Notes: generated from the sequence alone by a model not told the origin. Shown: positions 1 to 8,512, numbered from the stretch's first letter. The stretch is DNA of 64,000 nt from Caulobacteraceae bacterium (GCA_030446805.1 JAUJMO010000002.1:1-64000); one strand, 5' to 3'. A program made the numbers and translations.

Positions 1-345
1 CGAACGACAGCGGCTTGGGCATGCGGGCCGGCCTCCCTCGCCAGCCCCGACCCTGGATCAGATCAAACCGCCCTCGGGAAATCCCGCGCGATTCCACCCG
101 CGTGAAAACCGCTCTAGAGCGTGATGGGGGCGTGGGCCGGAGGCCGACCAGGCTCTACTCGGGGCTGACGCCGCTCCCCGAGCCGCGGGTCGGCCTCTGG
201 GCCGTTCGGTGACCATCCTTCGCGCTGGCGCGCCCCGGGCAGGCGTCCACCCCGGCGCGATTCGCCGCTTCCCGCCGCCTCGCTCGCGCAACCCGCGCTC
301 GTCCGTTCGGCGCGGCGCTCTCGCCGACCTGCAATCGCGGGTGAT

Positions 346-480
346 CTAGGATCGGCGCACAAAATCCTCTTCGCTCAGCGTCAACGCTGAGGCGAGTCGG
401 GCAAGTACGTTCAACGTGATGTTCCGCCGGCCGTTCTCGAGCCGATGCTCGGGCGCGAGGTGCGGGGGATTATACGCGGC
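346..480 (-). pseudogene. C-terminal remnant of an XRE-type helix-turn-helix regulator
   Basis: Reading the minus strand towards the TAG at 346-348 gives an open frame containing RLENGRRNITLNVLARLA followed by SALTLSEED and a short tail. This is the classic second half of a Cro/C1-type helix-turn-helix, with the recognition-helix end, the NGRRN turn and helices 4-5. The frame stays open to about 576, but upstream of 440 the residues are low-complexity Ala/Pro and the first helices cannot be recognised, and no start codon with a Shine-Dalgarno fits. I read it as a decayed regulator whose 5' half has been lost. It lies in an otherwise gene-free stretch (1-724) where I see nothing else that codes. 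Its position beside a tRNA-flanked unknown gene suggests leftovers of an integrated element. Confidence 0.6.
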
Positions 481-576
481 GGCGGAGGCATCGAGTGACA
501 GATCGGCCGCTCGCGGGGGATAGGCCGCTGACAGGCTTGGCGGAGGAGGAGAGGGGACCGGACCGGAGCCGGCCCC

Positions 577-627
577 TCAAGGACGGCTTCGCCGCCGCTC
601 CGCGGTGCGCCTGCGGCGCATCCTTGA
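577..627. repeat. Imperfect palindrome
   Basis: The outer arms TCAAGGA (577-583) and TCCTTGA (621-627) are complementary, and the inner parts are G+C-rich and partly complementary (cgccgc / gcggcg type). It lies in non-coding DNA between the regulator remnant and the large unknown gene. It could be a REP-like element or a terminator; no T-tract follows on either strand. Confidence 0.4.
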
Positions 628-724
628 CCGACCGTCTCCGGCCCGGAAGCGGGCCTCCATGCGCCTAAGCCGGATCAGGAGCGGAGCGCTTCTCTAGGAA
701 GCTTTCGAGGGCCATCGGCTGGAA

Positions 725-752
725 GGGACCCCGGCAGTGCCGCCGGGGTCCC
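725..752 (-). terminator. Hairpin after the large unknown gene
   Basis: A perfect 11-bp stem (725-735 paired with 742-752, arm GGGACCCCGGC) has a 6-nt loop and sits 8 nt beyond the TAA of the minus-strand gene ending at 760. The downstream bases on the minus strand are TTCC, so there is no strong U-tract, but the position fits an intrinsic-like terminator. Confidence 0.55.
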
Positions 753-759
753 CTGCCGT

Positions 760-2793
760 TTACTCGGCCGCGTGCAAGACCTCCTCATCATCATCGGCGA
801 GATCATCGGCCTCGGCATCCTCCGCTTCGGCCATCGCGGGAGCAGGCCGAGCGGTATCGACTCCGTGGACGCGCCGGAACGTGCGGGACCAGACCACGAA
901 CTCCTCGTCCATTTGAGCGATGAGATCGCGCCATGCCTTGCAGTCGCGGGAATCAAGGCCCTTGACCTCGACCGATGGCCGTCCGTCGTCGCCCGCCACT
1001 TTGCCAAGCGCTTCGAACGCCGCCGCGACCCCGTCCATCGCCGTCGCCAGCGCGGCGGTGGCGTTGTGGAAGCGATCGGCCGGGGTGTCGCCCGAACGGT
1101 GCGCCTTCGACTTACCAGGAGGCGGGAACTCGCCTCGGAGATAGATGTCGTTGACGATCCGCTCGCCGCCCTCCTCGTCAACGACAACATCGCCAGCCTC
1201 GTCGACCATTCGGATCGCCCGGCCGGCGGCATGGTCGCGCAGCGCTTGGCCGAGCTGCTGCACGCCTTGCGGCGTCTGGCGCATGGCCTCGATCACTTCG
1301 CCCGGCAAGCGCCGATCCGGTTGGAGGTTGTTCGCCGTGCCGCGATCCCCGCTAAGCCGCCCGTCGATGACGAGCGGCAGGGCCGACCGGACCGCGAGTT
1401 CGAGCGTCGAGGGGCCGGGCTCCTCGGCGCCCCCGGCCACGGTGGCGGCACGAAGCTCGTCCAAGGCGTCGGACACGAGCTTGTCCGTATGCCGACCGGT
1501 TGGAGCCCAGCCGCCGGCATGCACAGCCTTCCCGAACGCCTTGCGCAGATAGCGCCGGGCCTGGTCAAGGCGGCCCGGGTCGTCCGCCACCGCGCGCAGG
1601 ATGAGCGCTGTCGCTAGGGCGTTCAGCAGGCCCTGGCCGATGTTCTTGCGGGTGGACTGGCTGGTGACCGCGACCCGAATCGCCTCGCGTACATGCGGGT
1701 CGGGATTGGTCAACGAGCGCACGATCTCAACCGCCCGTCGTGCGGGGTCGTCCGAGAGGTGAGCCGCGCGAGCTTCGCCCTTAGTCAAGCTCCCTGCATA
1801 GTAGGCGGCCTGCGTTGAAGTAATAAGGCGACGACGCTCCAGCTCGTCCAACACCTCGTCGGCGAGCGACTCGTTCTCCGGGCCTTCGCCCCAGGGTGTC
1901 GGCGGGTCCACGTGACGCAAGGCCACGAGCGACTTCAACGCCGTCGGGAAGCCGGTCGGGAAGTCCGAAGTGCCGACGCCGTAAGGCTCGAAGCCGACGA
2001 TAACCAGCGCGGGAACGCGTTCGCAGCGCAGGACAGCCTGGTCGTCGCCGTCCGCCGCGCCCGACTGCAGCGTGTCGTTCAGCCGCCGAATGTGTGCCCG
2101 GAACTTGGCGTCACCCTCGTCATAAGGCACGTCGGCCGAACGGACACCGAGGATCGCGTGAGCCGCCGTGAGCCGCGACGAGCCTTCGGCCGTGGTCAGC
2201 ACGGTGACGGGCTCCGTATCGTCAGCATGACGGTAGGTGGTTGCCACCAGCCACACCGCTTCCATCACGCCCTGAGCGCGGATCGAGTCGCTCCAGTCGT
2301 TGTTCGCCAGCACGTAAGCCTTTGCCTGCTCCGCGGCCCAGGTCAGGTGATGGCGGTTTTCGATCTCGACGGCGAGCTCGGCCGTCGTAGGCGATGCCCC
2401 TTTAGGCGTGCGAGGCTCGGGCAAAGGACGGAATTTGGAGTCTTCCTTACCAGCACCAGGATCGACCGCGAATGGATGCTTGCGAGCCGGCAGAGTGCGC
2501 GGGTTCCGAGCATCCGGCACAGCTTTGCGGGCCCATACAGTCGTCCGGATTCCGAGCAGCACGCCGCCGGGCACGGCAATGTGTTCGGCGTTAGGGTCGC
2601 TAGGCTCCCCAATGCTCTTACGAACTGCGGCGGGGTCCACTACCCCGTCGGCGATGGCCATAGCGGCCCCGCGCGAGAGCCCAAAAGCTTCGACGAGCTT
2701 GTCGCCTAGCGTTTTTCGGGCCGCGGCGTGGGCGTACTCGGGGAGCGCCTCCACGGGACGCGGGAGGACGGGAGTGTCGTTGAGTCTGGGCAT
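760..2793 (-). CDS. Large protein of unknown function beside tRNA-Thr (677 aa)
   Basis: I do not recognise a characterised family. The frame stays open further upstream (to 2922), but I place the start at the ATG at 2791-2793 because AAGGA lies 8 nt upstream, whereas the ATG at 2809-2811 has no Shine-Dalgarno. The protein is soluble, with no signal peptide or membrane segment. Visible features are a conserved-looking stretch TTAEGSSRLTAAHAILG near residues 200-215, reminiscent of the DGxxR-xxAA region of ParB-like domains (weak, not sufficient to call), alpha-helical blocks, and a strongly acidic C-terminus rich in Asp, Glu and Ala. It stands alone between a regulator remnant and tRNA-Thr, with a terminator hairpin directly behind it. 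Location on the 3' side of a tRNA gene suggests cargo of an integrated element. Coding status is likely; function is unknown. Confidence 0.65.
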   Translation of the reverse strand: MPRLNDTPVLPRPVEALPEYAHAAARKTLGDKLVEAFGLSRGAAMAIADGVVDPAAVRKSIGEPSDPNAEHIAVPGGVLLGIRTTVWARKAVPDARNPRTLPARKHPFAVDPGAGKEDSKFRPLPEPRTPKGASPTTAELAVEIENRHHLTWAAEQAKAYVLANNDWSDSIRAQGVMEAVWLVATTYRHADDTEPVTVLTTAEGSSRLTAAHAILGVRSADVPYDEGDAKFRAHIRRLNDTLQSGAADGDDQAVLRCERVPALVIVGFEPYGVGTSDFPTGFPTALKSLVALRHVDPPTPWGEGPENESLADEVLDELERRRLITSTQAAYYAGSLTKGEARAAHLSDDPARRAVEIVRSLTNPDPHVREAIRVAVTSQSTRKNIGQGLLNALATALILRAVADDPGRLDQARRYLRKAFGKAVHAGGWAPTGRHTDKLVSDALDELRAATVAGGAEEPGPSTLELAVRSALPLVIDGRLSGDRGTANNLQPDRRLPGEVIEAMRQTPQGVQQLGQALRDHAAGRAIRMVDEAGDVVVDEEGGERIVNDIYLRGEFPPPGKSKAHRSGDTPADRFHNATAALATAMDGVAAAFEALGKVAGDDGRPSVEVKGLDSRDCKAWRDLIAQMDEEFVVWSRTFRRVHGVDTARPAPAMAEAEDAEADDLADDDEEVLHAAE

Positions 2794-3248
2794 GTCATAG
2801 TTCCTTGGCATGCGCGACCGGGCCAGAGCCTGGTAGGGCCTCGATCGCGACGGGTTGACGTCGATCCGAGGTGCCAAGGACCGTGTGGGTCCGTGCGCTT
2901 CCTCCTTCCGCTTACCGGGCAATTCCCGGCGTCACCGAAGGCGGCGTTAGCGGAGCGAGACCTTATCGAGGCGTACGGGACGAGAGGCAAAAGAGCCGAT
3001 GTTCCGCGTAACCGCCCCTGGCGCGGAAGAGCGCAAGGGTTAGGGGTCCCACGAAGCTACGTCGCGGTATCAGCAACGTAGAGCCTCAGGCACCGGCAAG
3101 TCAATGCGGTGGGGCCTCAGGACGCTAGAACCCAGCCCCGACTGTGTGGAATCGCAGCAAGTGCCGGGAGCGCGGCAAAGCCGCTCGCCGCGCACTTACG
3201 CCCGCTGCGACAATCTGTCCGAAAGCTCGCTTTCGGCTGCTTCCCCCT

Positions 3249-3284
3249 TGCTTCCCCGGAGGTGCCCACTGGGGCGGGGAAGCA
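3249..3284 (-). terminator. Hairpin downstream of tRNA-Thr
   Basis: Arms TGCTTCCCC (3249-3257) and GGGGAAGCA (3276-3284) are perfectly complementary with an 18-nt loop, 30 nt past the CCA end of the minus-strand tRNA. There is no U-tract. Apart from this hairpin, the gap 2794-3313 shows no gene that I can support. Confidence 0.35.
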
Positions 3285-3313
3285 GGTTTCAGAGCGCTAA
3301 ACTATTGAAAAGA

Positions 3314-3389
3314 TGGTGCCGCCTAGGTGACTCGAACACCTGACCTACGCATTACGAATGCGCCGCTCTACCGGCTGAGCTAAGGCGGC
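3314..3389 (-). tRNA. tRNA-Thr (anticodon CGT)
   Basis: The minus strand folds into a full cloverleaf. The acceptor stem is GCCGCCT / AGGCGGC, the D-arm is GCTC...GAGC, the anticodon loop is TTCGTAA with anticodon CGT reading ACG, and the T-arm AGGTG-TTCGAGT-CACCT is intact. The discriminator is A and the CCA end is encoded (complement of 3314-3316). The 3' end points to the left, towards the unknown gene and the XRE remnant, which is the side on which tRNA-targeting integrases deposit elements. Confidence 0.97.
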
Positions 3390-3469
3390 CCTGGACCTCG
3401 CCATGGAGCGGGCGCGGACGGGGCGGTGTTTAGCCCGGCTGGCCGGGCTTGCCAACCCGGTGTCCGGGT

Positions 3470-4480
3470 TCAGCACATATGAGACGGCGGGGTCTCTTCG
3501 GCCTGGAGCTTGGCGAGGTGGCGGGCCGGGGTCATTCCGTCAAGCGCGCCGTGGGGTCGGTGGTGGTTGTAGAGGTGCTGGAAGCTGTCCAGCAGCGGGT
3601 TGAGGGCCTCGATGCAGCTCGGCATGTCGTAGACGCCGTAGAATTCGTATCGCCAGGCGCCGTTGCAGCGCTCCACGGCTCCGTTCAGCTGGGGTCGTTT
3701 GGGCGGAAGTTCGTAGAGGACCAAGCCCTTGGCGGCGCAGGCGTCCTCGAATTCGGCTTTGAATTCCGATCCCCCGTCCACCTGGATGGCCCTGACGGGG
3801 AAGGGCATTTCGGCCAGCACCTTGTCCAGGAAGAGGCTGGCGGCGCGGGCGGTGGCGGCGCGTGAGGCCTTGGCCACCGTCCATTTGGCCACCGGATCGT
3901 AAGCGGTGAAGTGCTTGATGGGCTTGCCGGGCGCGAGGGTGACGAACACGGTGTCGATCTGCACCACGGCGCCGGGCCGGTCGGGTTTGAGGCCTTTGGG
4001 CAGGCGCACGGCGTGACGTCGCCTGCAGCTGCGGCGAACGGCGGGGCTCTTGCGCAGGCGGGCGACCGGCTGGACCCGGCCCCGCTGCATCAGGCTCTGG
4101 AGGATGCGGCCCACGGTGGAGTCGGAGACCTCGAACCCCTCTTCCCGGAGCAGCGGCCCCAGCTTGGCCTTGCCCCACATGGGAAAGTCGTCCCGCAGCC
4201 GCTCCACCGCCCGGATCAGGGCGCTGCTCCAGGTCTTGGGCCGCACCCGGAGCGGCCGACGGCTCTTGGGCTCCAGCCGCTCGGACCAACGGTGCAGGCT
4301 GGCCCGGCTCGCCCCCACGGCGCGGGCCGCCTGCTCCGCGCTCAGTCCATCCCGGCGGGCCCGCTCAAACCGGCCACGGGCGTCACGCCTGGCCGCTCCG
4401 ATGTCCGAGGTCTGCGCGCCCAGGCGTGACGCCCAGCTCGCGCCGCGATAGATCGATCCTTGTAGGCCAAAAACCTGCAC
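3470..4480 (-). CDS. Transposase, integrase (rve) catalytic core
   Basis: The protein of about 336 aa has an N-terminal helix-turn-helix (GLSAEQAARAVGASRASLHR) followed by a second winged-helix-like segment and an integrase core. The acidic triad is visible as VVQIDTVFV (first Asp), IQVDGGSEF (second Asp) and NGAVERCN (Glu), with the NHHRPHGALDG C-terminal signature typical of IS481/IS3-type enzymes. I chose the GTG at 4478-4480 because AGGAGAC lies 7 nt upstream; the frame is open to a TTG at 4537. The stop codon falls inside the left terminal repeat. It looks intact and so potentially active. Assignment between IS481 and IS3 groups is not certain. Confidence 0.88.
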   Translation of the reverse strand: MQVFGLQGSIYRGASWASRLGAQTSDIGAARRDARGRFERARRDGLSAEQAARAVGASRASLHRWSERLEPKSRRPLRVRPKTWSSALIRAVERLRDDFPMWGKAKLGPLLREEGFEVSDSTVGRILQSLMQRGRVQPVARLRKSPAVRRSCRRRHAVRLPKGLKPDRPGAVVQIDTVFVTLAPGKPIKHFTAYDPVAKWTVAKASRAATARAASLFLDKVLAEMPFPVRAIQVDGGSEFKAEFEDACAAKGLVLYELPPKRPQLNGAVERCNGAWRYEFYGVYDMPSCIEALNPLLDSFQHLYNHHRPHGALDGMTPARHLAKLQAEETPPSHMC

Positions 4481-4560
4481 GGGGGTCTCCTGTCCCTTGA
4501 GTCGGCAAACCCAAGCTTCAGGGACCCCCACCCTCAATCAAGAGGGCCGTCTCACATCTG
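3474..4560 (-). mobile_element. Insertion sequence with rve/DDE transposase (IS481/IS3-like)
   Basis: One transposase gene fills the element. The outermost matching ends are CACATATGAGACGGC at 3474-3488 and, as reverse complement, CAGATGTGAGACGGC at 4546-4560, identical at 13 of 15 positions and sharing TGAGACGGC. I could not identify a target-site duplication, so the exact boundaries are approximate. It is inserted between tRNA-Thr and the P1 peptidase gene and does not interrupt either. Confidence 0.75.
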
Positions 4561-4577
4561 TCTGAGCGCGGTCAGCC

Positions 4578-4600
4578 GGTTCAGGGCTGAAGCCTGAACC
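4578..4600 (-). terminator. Hairpin after the P1 peptidase gene
   Basis: GGTTCAGG (4578-4585) pairs perfectly with CCTGAACC (4593-4600) around a 7-nt loop, 25 nt beyond the stop of the minus-strand peptidase gene. It probably ends that transcript. Confidence 0.45.
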
Positions 4601-4624
4601 CCGGGCCCGGATACCGGCCCCAAC

Positions 4625-5638
4625 TCAGGCGAGGTCCCGCCAGCGACGAACCCCGCTGCCCGGCCAGCCTTCGGCCTCATAGGCGGCGCGGGCGACGGCG
4701 CGGGCCAGGGTGTCGGCGGCGAGGGCGCCCAGGCGGGTCAGGCTCCAGGGGGCGGGGGCGGGCAGGGGGCGGCGCGCGGTGGACAGGGCGAACACCACGT
4801 CGCCGTCGAAGTGGGTGTGGACCGGGCGGATGGCGCGGGCCAGGCCGGTCTGGGCCATCACGGCCACGCGCCGGGCCTCGGCCGGGGTCAGCGCCAGGTC
4901 GGTGGCCACCACGGCCAGGGTGGTGTTGGCGCGCGCCAGCGCGTCGCGCTTGGCCAGCCCCCAGTCGTCGGCGGCCACGCGGGCGGCGGGCGGGCCCAGG
5001 CCGCCGAACTCCGCGCCCACCTCATAGGCGCCGGCCCAAAAGGCGCGGCCGCCAGGGGCCACGACGGAGCCGAAGCTGTTGACCGCGGCCAGCGCGCCCA
5101 CGGTCCAGCCGTCCTCGGTCAGGACCGAGGCCGAGCCCACCCCGCCGTGCAGGGCGCCGGCCCGGGCGCCATAGCCCGCCCCCGCCGTGCCCAGCGCGAA
5201 CCGCGCGTCCGCCGCGGCCAGGGCCGCGCGGCCGAGCCGGAGGTAGGGCGGCTGTTCGCCCCAGGCCTTGTCTCCGCCATGGGCCAGGTCGAACAGGATG
5301 GCGCCCGGCACGATGGGCGCGGGTACGTCCGTCGAGCGGAAGGTGAAGCCCCGCCCCTGCGCCCCCAGCGCCGCCACCACCCCGTCCGCCGCCGCCAGGC
5401 CGTAGACGGAGCCGCCGGACAGCACCAGGGCGTCCACCCGCTCGACCAGGGTGTCGGGCGCCAGCAGGTCCGTTTCGCTCGTGCCCGGCCCGCCGCCGCG
5501 CACGTCCACGGCCGCCACCGCGGGTTCGTCGGGAAGGACCACGGTCACGCCCGTGCGGACTTGCGTGTCCTCCGCCTGGCCGACGCGCAGGCCCGGTACA
5601 TCGGTGAGGAGGTTGCGCGGTCCGGGCCGAGCCGTCAT
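4625..5638 (-). CDS. P1 family peptidase (DmpA / NylC type N-terminal nucleophile hydrolase)
   Basis: The 337-aa protein starts with the family hallmark NLLTDVPGLRVGQAED and contains ALVLSGGSVYGLAAADGV (residues 69-87), the conserved glycine-rich segment of P1 peptidases. Members are made as a single chain that cleaves itself before a Ser or Thr, which then serves as the N-terminal nucleophile. Here ARANTTLAVVATD offers Asn238-Thr239, the same Asn-Thr arrangement as in the nylon oligomer hydrolase NylC, so self-cleavage at that bond is likely (inference). Relatives are aminopeptidases with D-esterase or beta-peptide activity; the substrate cannot be read from sequence. The gene is divergent from a gamma-glutamyltransferase, with only 48 bp between the starts, so the two share one control region. 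Confidence 0.88.
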   Translation of the reverse strand: MTARPGPRNLLTDVPGLRVGQAEDTQVRTGVTVVLPDEPAVAAVDVRGGGPGTSETDLLAPDTLVERVDALVLSGGSVYGLAAADGVVAALGAQGRGFTFRSTDVPAPIVPGAILFDLAHGGDKAWGEQPPYLRLGRAALAAADARFALGTAGAGYGARAGALHGGVGSASVLTEDGWTVGALAAVNSFGSVVAPGGRAFWAGAYEVGAEFGGLGPPAARVAADDWGLAKRDALARANTTLAVVATDLALTPAEARRVAVMAQTGLARAIRPVHTHFDGDVVFALSTARRPLPAPAPWSLTRLGALAADTLARAVARAAYEAEGWPGSGVRRWRDLA

Positions 5639-5686
5639 GCAGTTGCGCCCATCTGTTTCTGCCGACCTCCTGCTGGAGCCCGCGCC

Positions 5687-7435
5687 TTGCGTCGAGCCTT
5701 TTCCCTCCGCGCCCTAGTGGTCGCGGCTCTGCTGTCCGCCTGCGCGCCCACGACGCCCGCGGGGCCCGGGCCCTCCCCCGGGGTCGCCTCCGCGGCTCCG
5801 CCCGCCGCCACCGCCGGCGGCGGCGGCGGCGAGGCCATGGTGTCCGCCGCCAACCCGCTGGCGGTCGAGGCCGGGCTGCAGGTGCTGCGCGCGGGGGGCT
5901 CGGCGGTGGACGCCGCCGTGGCGGTTCAGGGCGTGCTGGGCCTGGTGGAGCCGCAGAGCTCGGGCCTGGGCGGGGGCGCCTTTCTGATGCACTACGACGC
6001 GCGCACCGGGAAGGTGACCGCCTATGACGGCCGCGAGACGGCGCCGGCTTCGGCGACGCCCGACCGCTTTCTGCGCCCGGACGGCACGCCCCTGCCGCTG
6101 CGCGAAGCCATCCTGAGCGGGCGGTCCACCGGCGCGCCGGGGGCGATCGCCATGCTGGGCCTGGCGCACCGGGCGCACGGCCGCCGGCCCTGGGCCTCGC
6201 TCTGGACCGAGCCCGCGCGCCTGGCCGAGACCGGCTTCGTCGTCAGCCCCCGGCTGGCCGGCATGATCAACGGCGGCGCGCCCCAGTCCAAGACCCCGGA
6301 CGCCACGCGCTATTTCTCCAAGCCGGACGGGACGCGGCTCCAGGCCGGCGAGACGCTGCGCAACCCCGCCTATGCGGCCACCGTCCGGCGCATCGCCGCC
6401 GAGGGTCCGCGGGCGCTGCTGGAGGGCCCGCTCGCCGCCCAGATCGCGGCCAAGACGGCCGAAGCGCCCCTGCCGGGCGGGCTCACCGCCGCGGACCTGG
6501 CGCGCTACCAGCCCCGCGCGGCCGAGCCGCTGTGCCGCCCTTGGCGCCTGTATCGGGTCTGCGTGCCGCCGCCGCCCTCCAGCGGCGTGTCCCTGCTGCA
6601 GGTCTTGCTGATGCTGGAGCGCACGGACATCGCGCGGCGCGGCCCCGCCGATCCCCAGGGCTGGTACCTGTTCGCCGAGGGGAGCCGGCTGATGTACGCC
6701 GACCGCGACCGCTACATCGGCGACCCGGCTTTTGTGCAAGTGCCTGTGCAGGGCCTGCTCGACCCCGCCTATGTGTCCCGCCGCGCCGCCCTGATCGGCC
6801 GGCGCGCGGCCGCAACGGTCAGCGCGGGCGCGCCGCCGGGAGCCCCCGCCCGCGCCGCCGACCGCACGCGGGAGCCCGCCGGCACCAGCCACTTCGTGGT
6901 GGTCGACCGCGAGGGCAATGTGGTCTCCATGACCACCACGGTGGAGAGCCTGTTCGGCTCCGGCCGCATGGTGGGCGGCTTCTTCCTCAACAACCAGCTG
7001 ACGGACTTCAACTTTCAGCCGCGCGACCCGGACGGCACGCCCGCGGCCAATGCGGCAGCGCCCGGCAAACGCCCGCGCTCCTCCATGAGCCCGGTGATCG
7101 TGCTGGACCGGAGCGGCCGGTTCGTGGCGGCCCTGGGCTCGCCCGGCGGCTCCTCCATCCTGGCCTATAACGCCAAGGCCCTGGTGGGCGCCTTTGACTG
7201 GGGGCTGCCGCTGCAGTCCGCCTTTGCCCTGCCCAACCTGGTCGCGCGGGGCAACAGCTACAGCGCGGAGACCAACCTGTTCGCGCCCGGCGTGGTGGAA
7301 GGCCTGCGCGCGCGAGGAATCCCGCTGGGTGAACCGCGCAGCGAGAACAGCGGGCTGCACGGGGTGCGCCGCACCCCGCGGGGCCTGGAGGGCGCGGCCG
7401 ATCCCCGGCGCGAGGGCGTGGCGCGGGGCCTGTGA
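5687..7435 (+). CDS. ggt: Gamma-glutamyltransferase, predicted lipoprotein
   Basis: This enzyme cleaves or transfers gamma-glutamyl groups, such as those of glutathione, outside the cytoplasm. I place the start at the TTG at 5687 (582 aa) because it gives a clean lipoprotein signal (RRAFSLRALVVAALLSAC, lipobox LSAC) preceded by a CTGGAG ribosome site. The open frame continues upstream but only as an antisense shadow of the peptidase gene. Family signatures are QSSGLGGGAF near the N-terminus, the precursor-cleavage and nucleophile site AGTSHFVVVD (Thr400), GKRPRSSMSP and LGSPGGSSI. The catalytic Thr and oxyanion residues are therefore present and the precursor should mature into two subunits. 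Short Ala/Gly-rich linker after the lipobox. Divergent from the P1 peptidase, suggesting linked peptide catabolism. Confidence 0.93.
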   Translation: MRRAFSLRALVVAALLSACAPTTPAGPGPSPGVASAAPPAATAGGGGGEAMVSAANPLAVEAGLQVLRAGGSAVDAAVAVQGVLGLVEPQSSGLGGGAFLMHYDARTGKVTAYDGRETAPASATPDRFLRPDGTPLPLREAILSGRSTGAPGAIAMLGLAHRAHGRRPWASLWTEPARLAETGFVVSPRLAGMINGGAPQSKTPDATRYFSKPDGTRLQAGETLRNPAYAATVRRIAAEGPRALLEGPLAAQIAAKTAEAPLPGGLTAADLARYQPRAAEPLCRPWRLYRVCVPPPPSSGVSLLQVLLMLERTDIARRGPADPQGWYLFAEGSRLMYADRDRYIGDPAFVQVPVQGLLDPAYVSRRAALIGRRAAATVSAGAPPGAPARAADRTREPAGTSHFVVVDREGNVVSMTTTVESLFGSGRMVGGFFLNNQLTDFNFQPRDPDGTPAANAAAPGKRPRSSMSPVIVLDRSGRFVAALGSPGGSSILAYNAKALVGAFDWGLPLQSAFALPNLVARGNSYSAETNLFAPGVVEGLRARGIPLGEPRSENSGLHGVRRTPRGLEGAADPRREGVARGL

Positions 7436-7503
7436 GCCGCCCGGCGGTTCGGCCGCTGGGCGTGTCGGCCGCGAGACCGCCGCGCGGATAAGCGGCGCCG
7501 CCG

Positions 7504-8427
7504 CTAAGCGGCTCCGCCCGCGACCGGACGACCGCGCCGCAGCAGGCCGGCGCCCAGCCGGCCGTCGCTGATCAAGAGGCCCACGCCGATCAGGGCCATG
7601 CCGGCCAGCTGCCCGCCTTCGATCCGCTCGCCCAGGAAGATCGCGCCCAGCAGGATGGCGCTGACCGGGACCAGCAGGGTCACCAGCGAGGTGTTGGACG
7701 CCCCGGCCGTGGCCACCAGGCGGAACAGGAGCACATAGGCCAGGGCGGTGGAGAAGGCGGCGATGCTGATCACGGCGCCCCAGGCCTGGAGGCTGATCGG
7801 GGGCAGGGTCCAGGGGTGGTCCACCGCCAGCGCCAGCGGAACCAGCAAGACCGCGGCGCAGAGCACCTGGCCGGTGGCGGCGGCCAGCGGGGCCACGCCC
7901 AGCGCCGCGTAACGGCGGCTGAGCACGGCCGCTCCGGCGTAGGAGACGGCGGCCAGCACGATGGCCGCCTGGGAGACGAAGTCCCGGGTCAGCCCGCCCA
8001 GGGCGTCCGGTCCGATCATCACCGCCACCCCCACCAGGCCGAACAGCACGCCCGCGATCTTGCCCCCCGTGAGCTTCTCGTCGTGCGTCAGGGCGTGGGC
8101 CAGGAGCACGGTGAAGAGCGGCGTGCAGGCCTGCAGCGTGGACGCCGCGCCGGCGGGGACGCGGATCTGGCCCCAGCTGATCAGGGTCCAGGGCAGGGCG
8201 GCGTTCAGCACGCCCATGCCGAAGGCCACGGCCCAGACCGCGCGCGAGCGGGGAAAGGGCAGGCGCCGCACGCGCATGGCCAAGAGCAGCAGCGCCCCGG
8301 CCAGGACCACGCGCAGCGCCACAAAGGTCAGCGGCGGCAGCTCGCGCATGGCGACGCTGTTGAAGAAGAAGGACCCGCCCCACAGCCCGCCCAGGATCAG
8401 CAAAAGGGCCCATTCGGAACGGTTCAT
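7504..8427 (-). CDS. EamA/DMT family transporter
   Basis: The protein (307 aa from the ATG at 8425-8427; an alternative ATG lies at 8443-8445) has about ten hydrophobic segments arranged as two EamA repeats. It begins MNRSEWALLLILGGLWGGSF and has typical repeat landmarks ALRVVLAGALLLL and LGERIEGGQLAGMALIGVGLL. It belongs to the drug/metabolite exporter superfamily of inner-membrane permeases; the substrate is unknown. It is convergent with ggt, and a short palindrome (AGCGGC-GCC-GCCGCT, 7491-7505) overlaps its stop and may end both transcripts. A second EamA gene at 15.3 kb is only distantly similar. Confidence 0.85.
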   Translation of the reverse strand: MNRSEWALLLILGGLWGGSFFFNSVAMRELPPLTFVALRVVLAGALLLLAMRVRRLPFPRSRAVWAVAFGMGVLNAALPWTLISWGQIRVPAGAASTLQACTPLFTVLLAHALTHDEKLTGGKIAGVLFGLVGVAVMIGPDALGGLTRDFVSQAAIVLAAVSYAGAAVLSRRYAALGVAPLAAATGQVLCAAVLLVPLALAVDHPWTLPPISLQAWGAVISIAAFSTALAYVLLFRLVATAGASNTSLVTLLVPVSAILLGAIFLGERIEGGQLAGMALIGVGLLISDGRLGAGLLRRGRPVAGGAA

Positions 8428-8512
8428 GGCGTGAGCGGCGGGCATGGCGGGCTCCGGAGGGCCGCGGGAGTTAGCGCACCCGGCGGCCGCGCGCACTCCG
8501 CTTCTTGCGCGC

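Noticed and set aside
760-2793. Calling the large unknown protein a ParB-type nuclease
   Set aside because: Only one short stretch resembles ParB; the helix-turn-helix and the C-motif pattern of ParB are not visible.
4811-5686. N-terminal extension of gamma-glutamyltransferase
   Set aside because: It is the antisense of the P1 peptidase and would bury the lipoprotein signal; the TTG at 5687 gives a proper signal and ribosome site.
5714-8413. Minus-strand open frame of 899 codons across the gamma-glutamyltransferase
   Set aside because: It is antisense to a clear ggt gene; composition is the His/Arg/Gly/Ala-rich pattern of high-G+C shadow frames and no motif appears.
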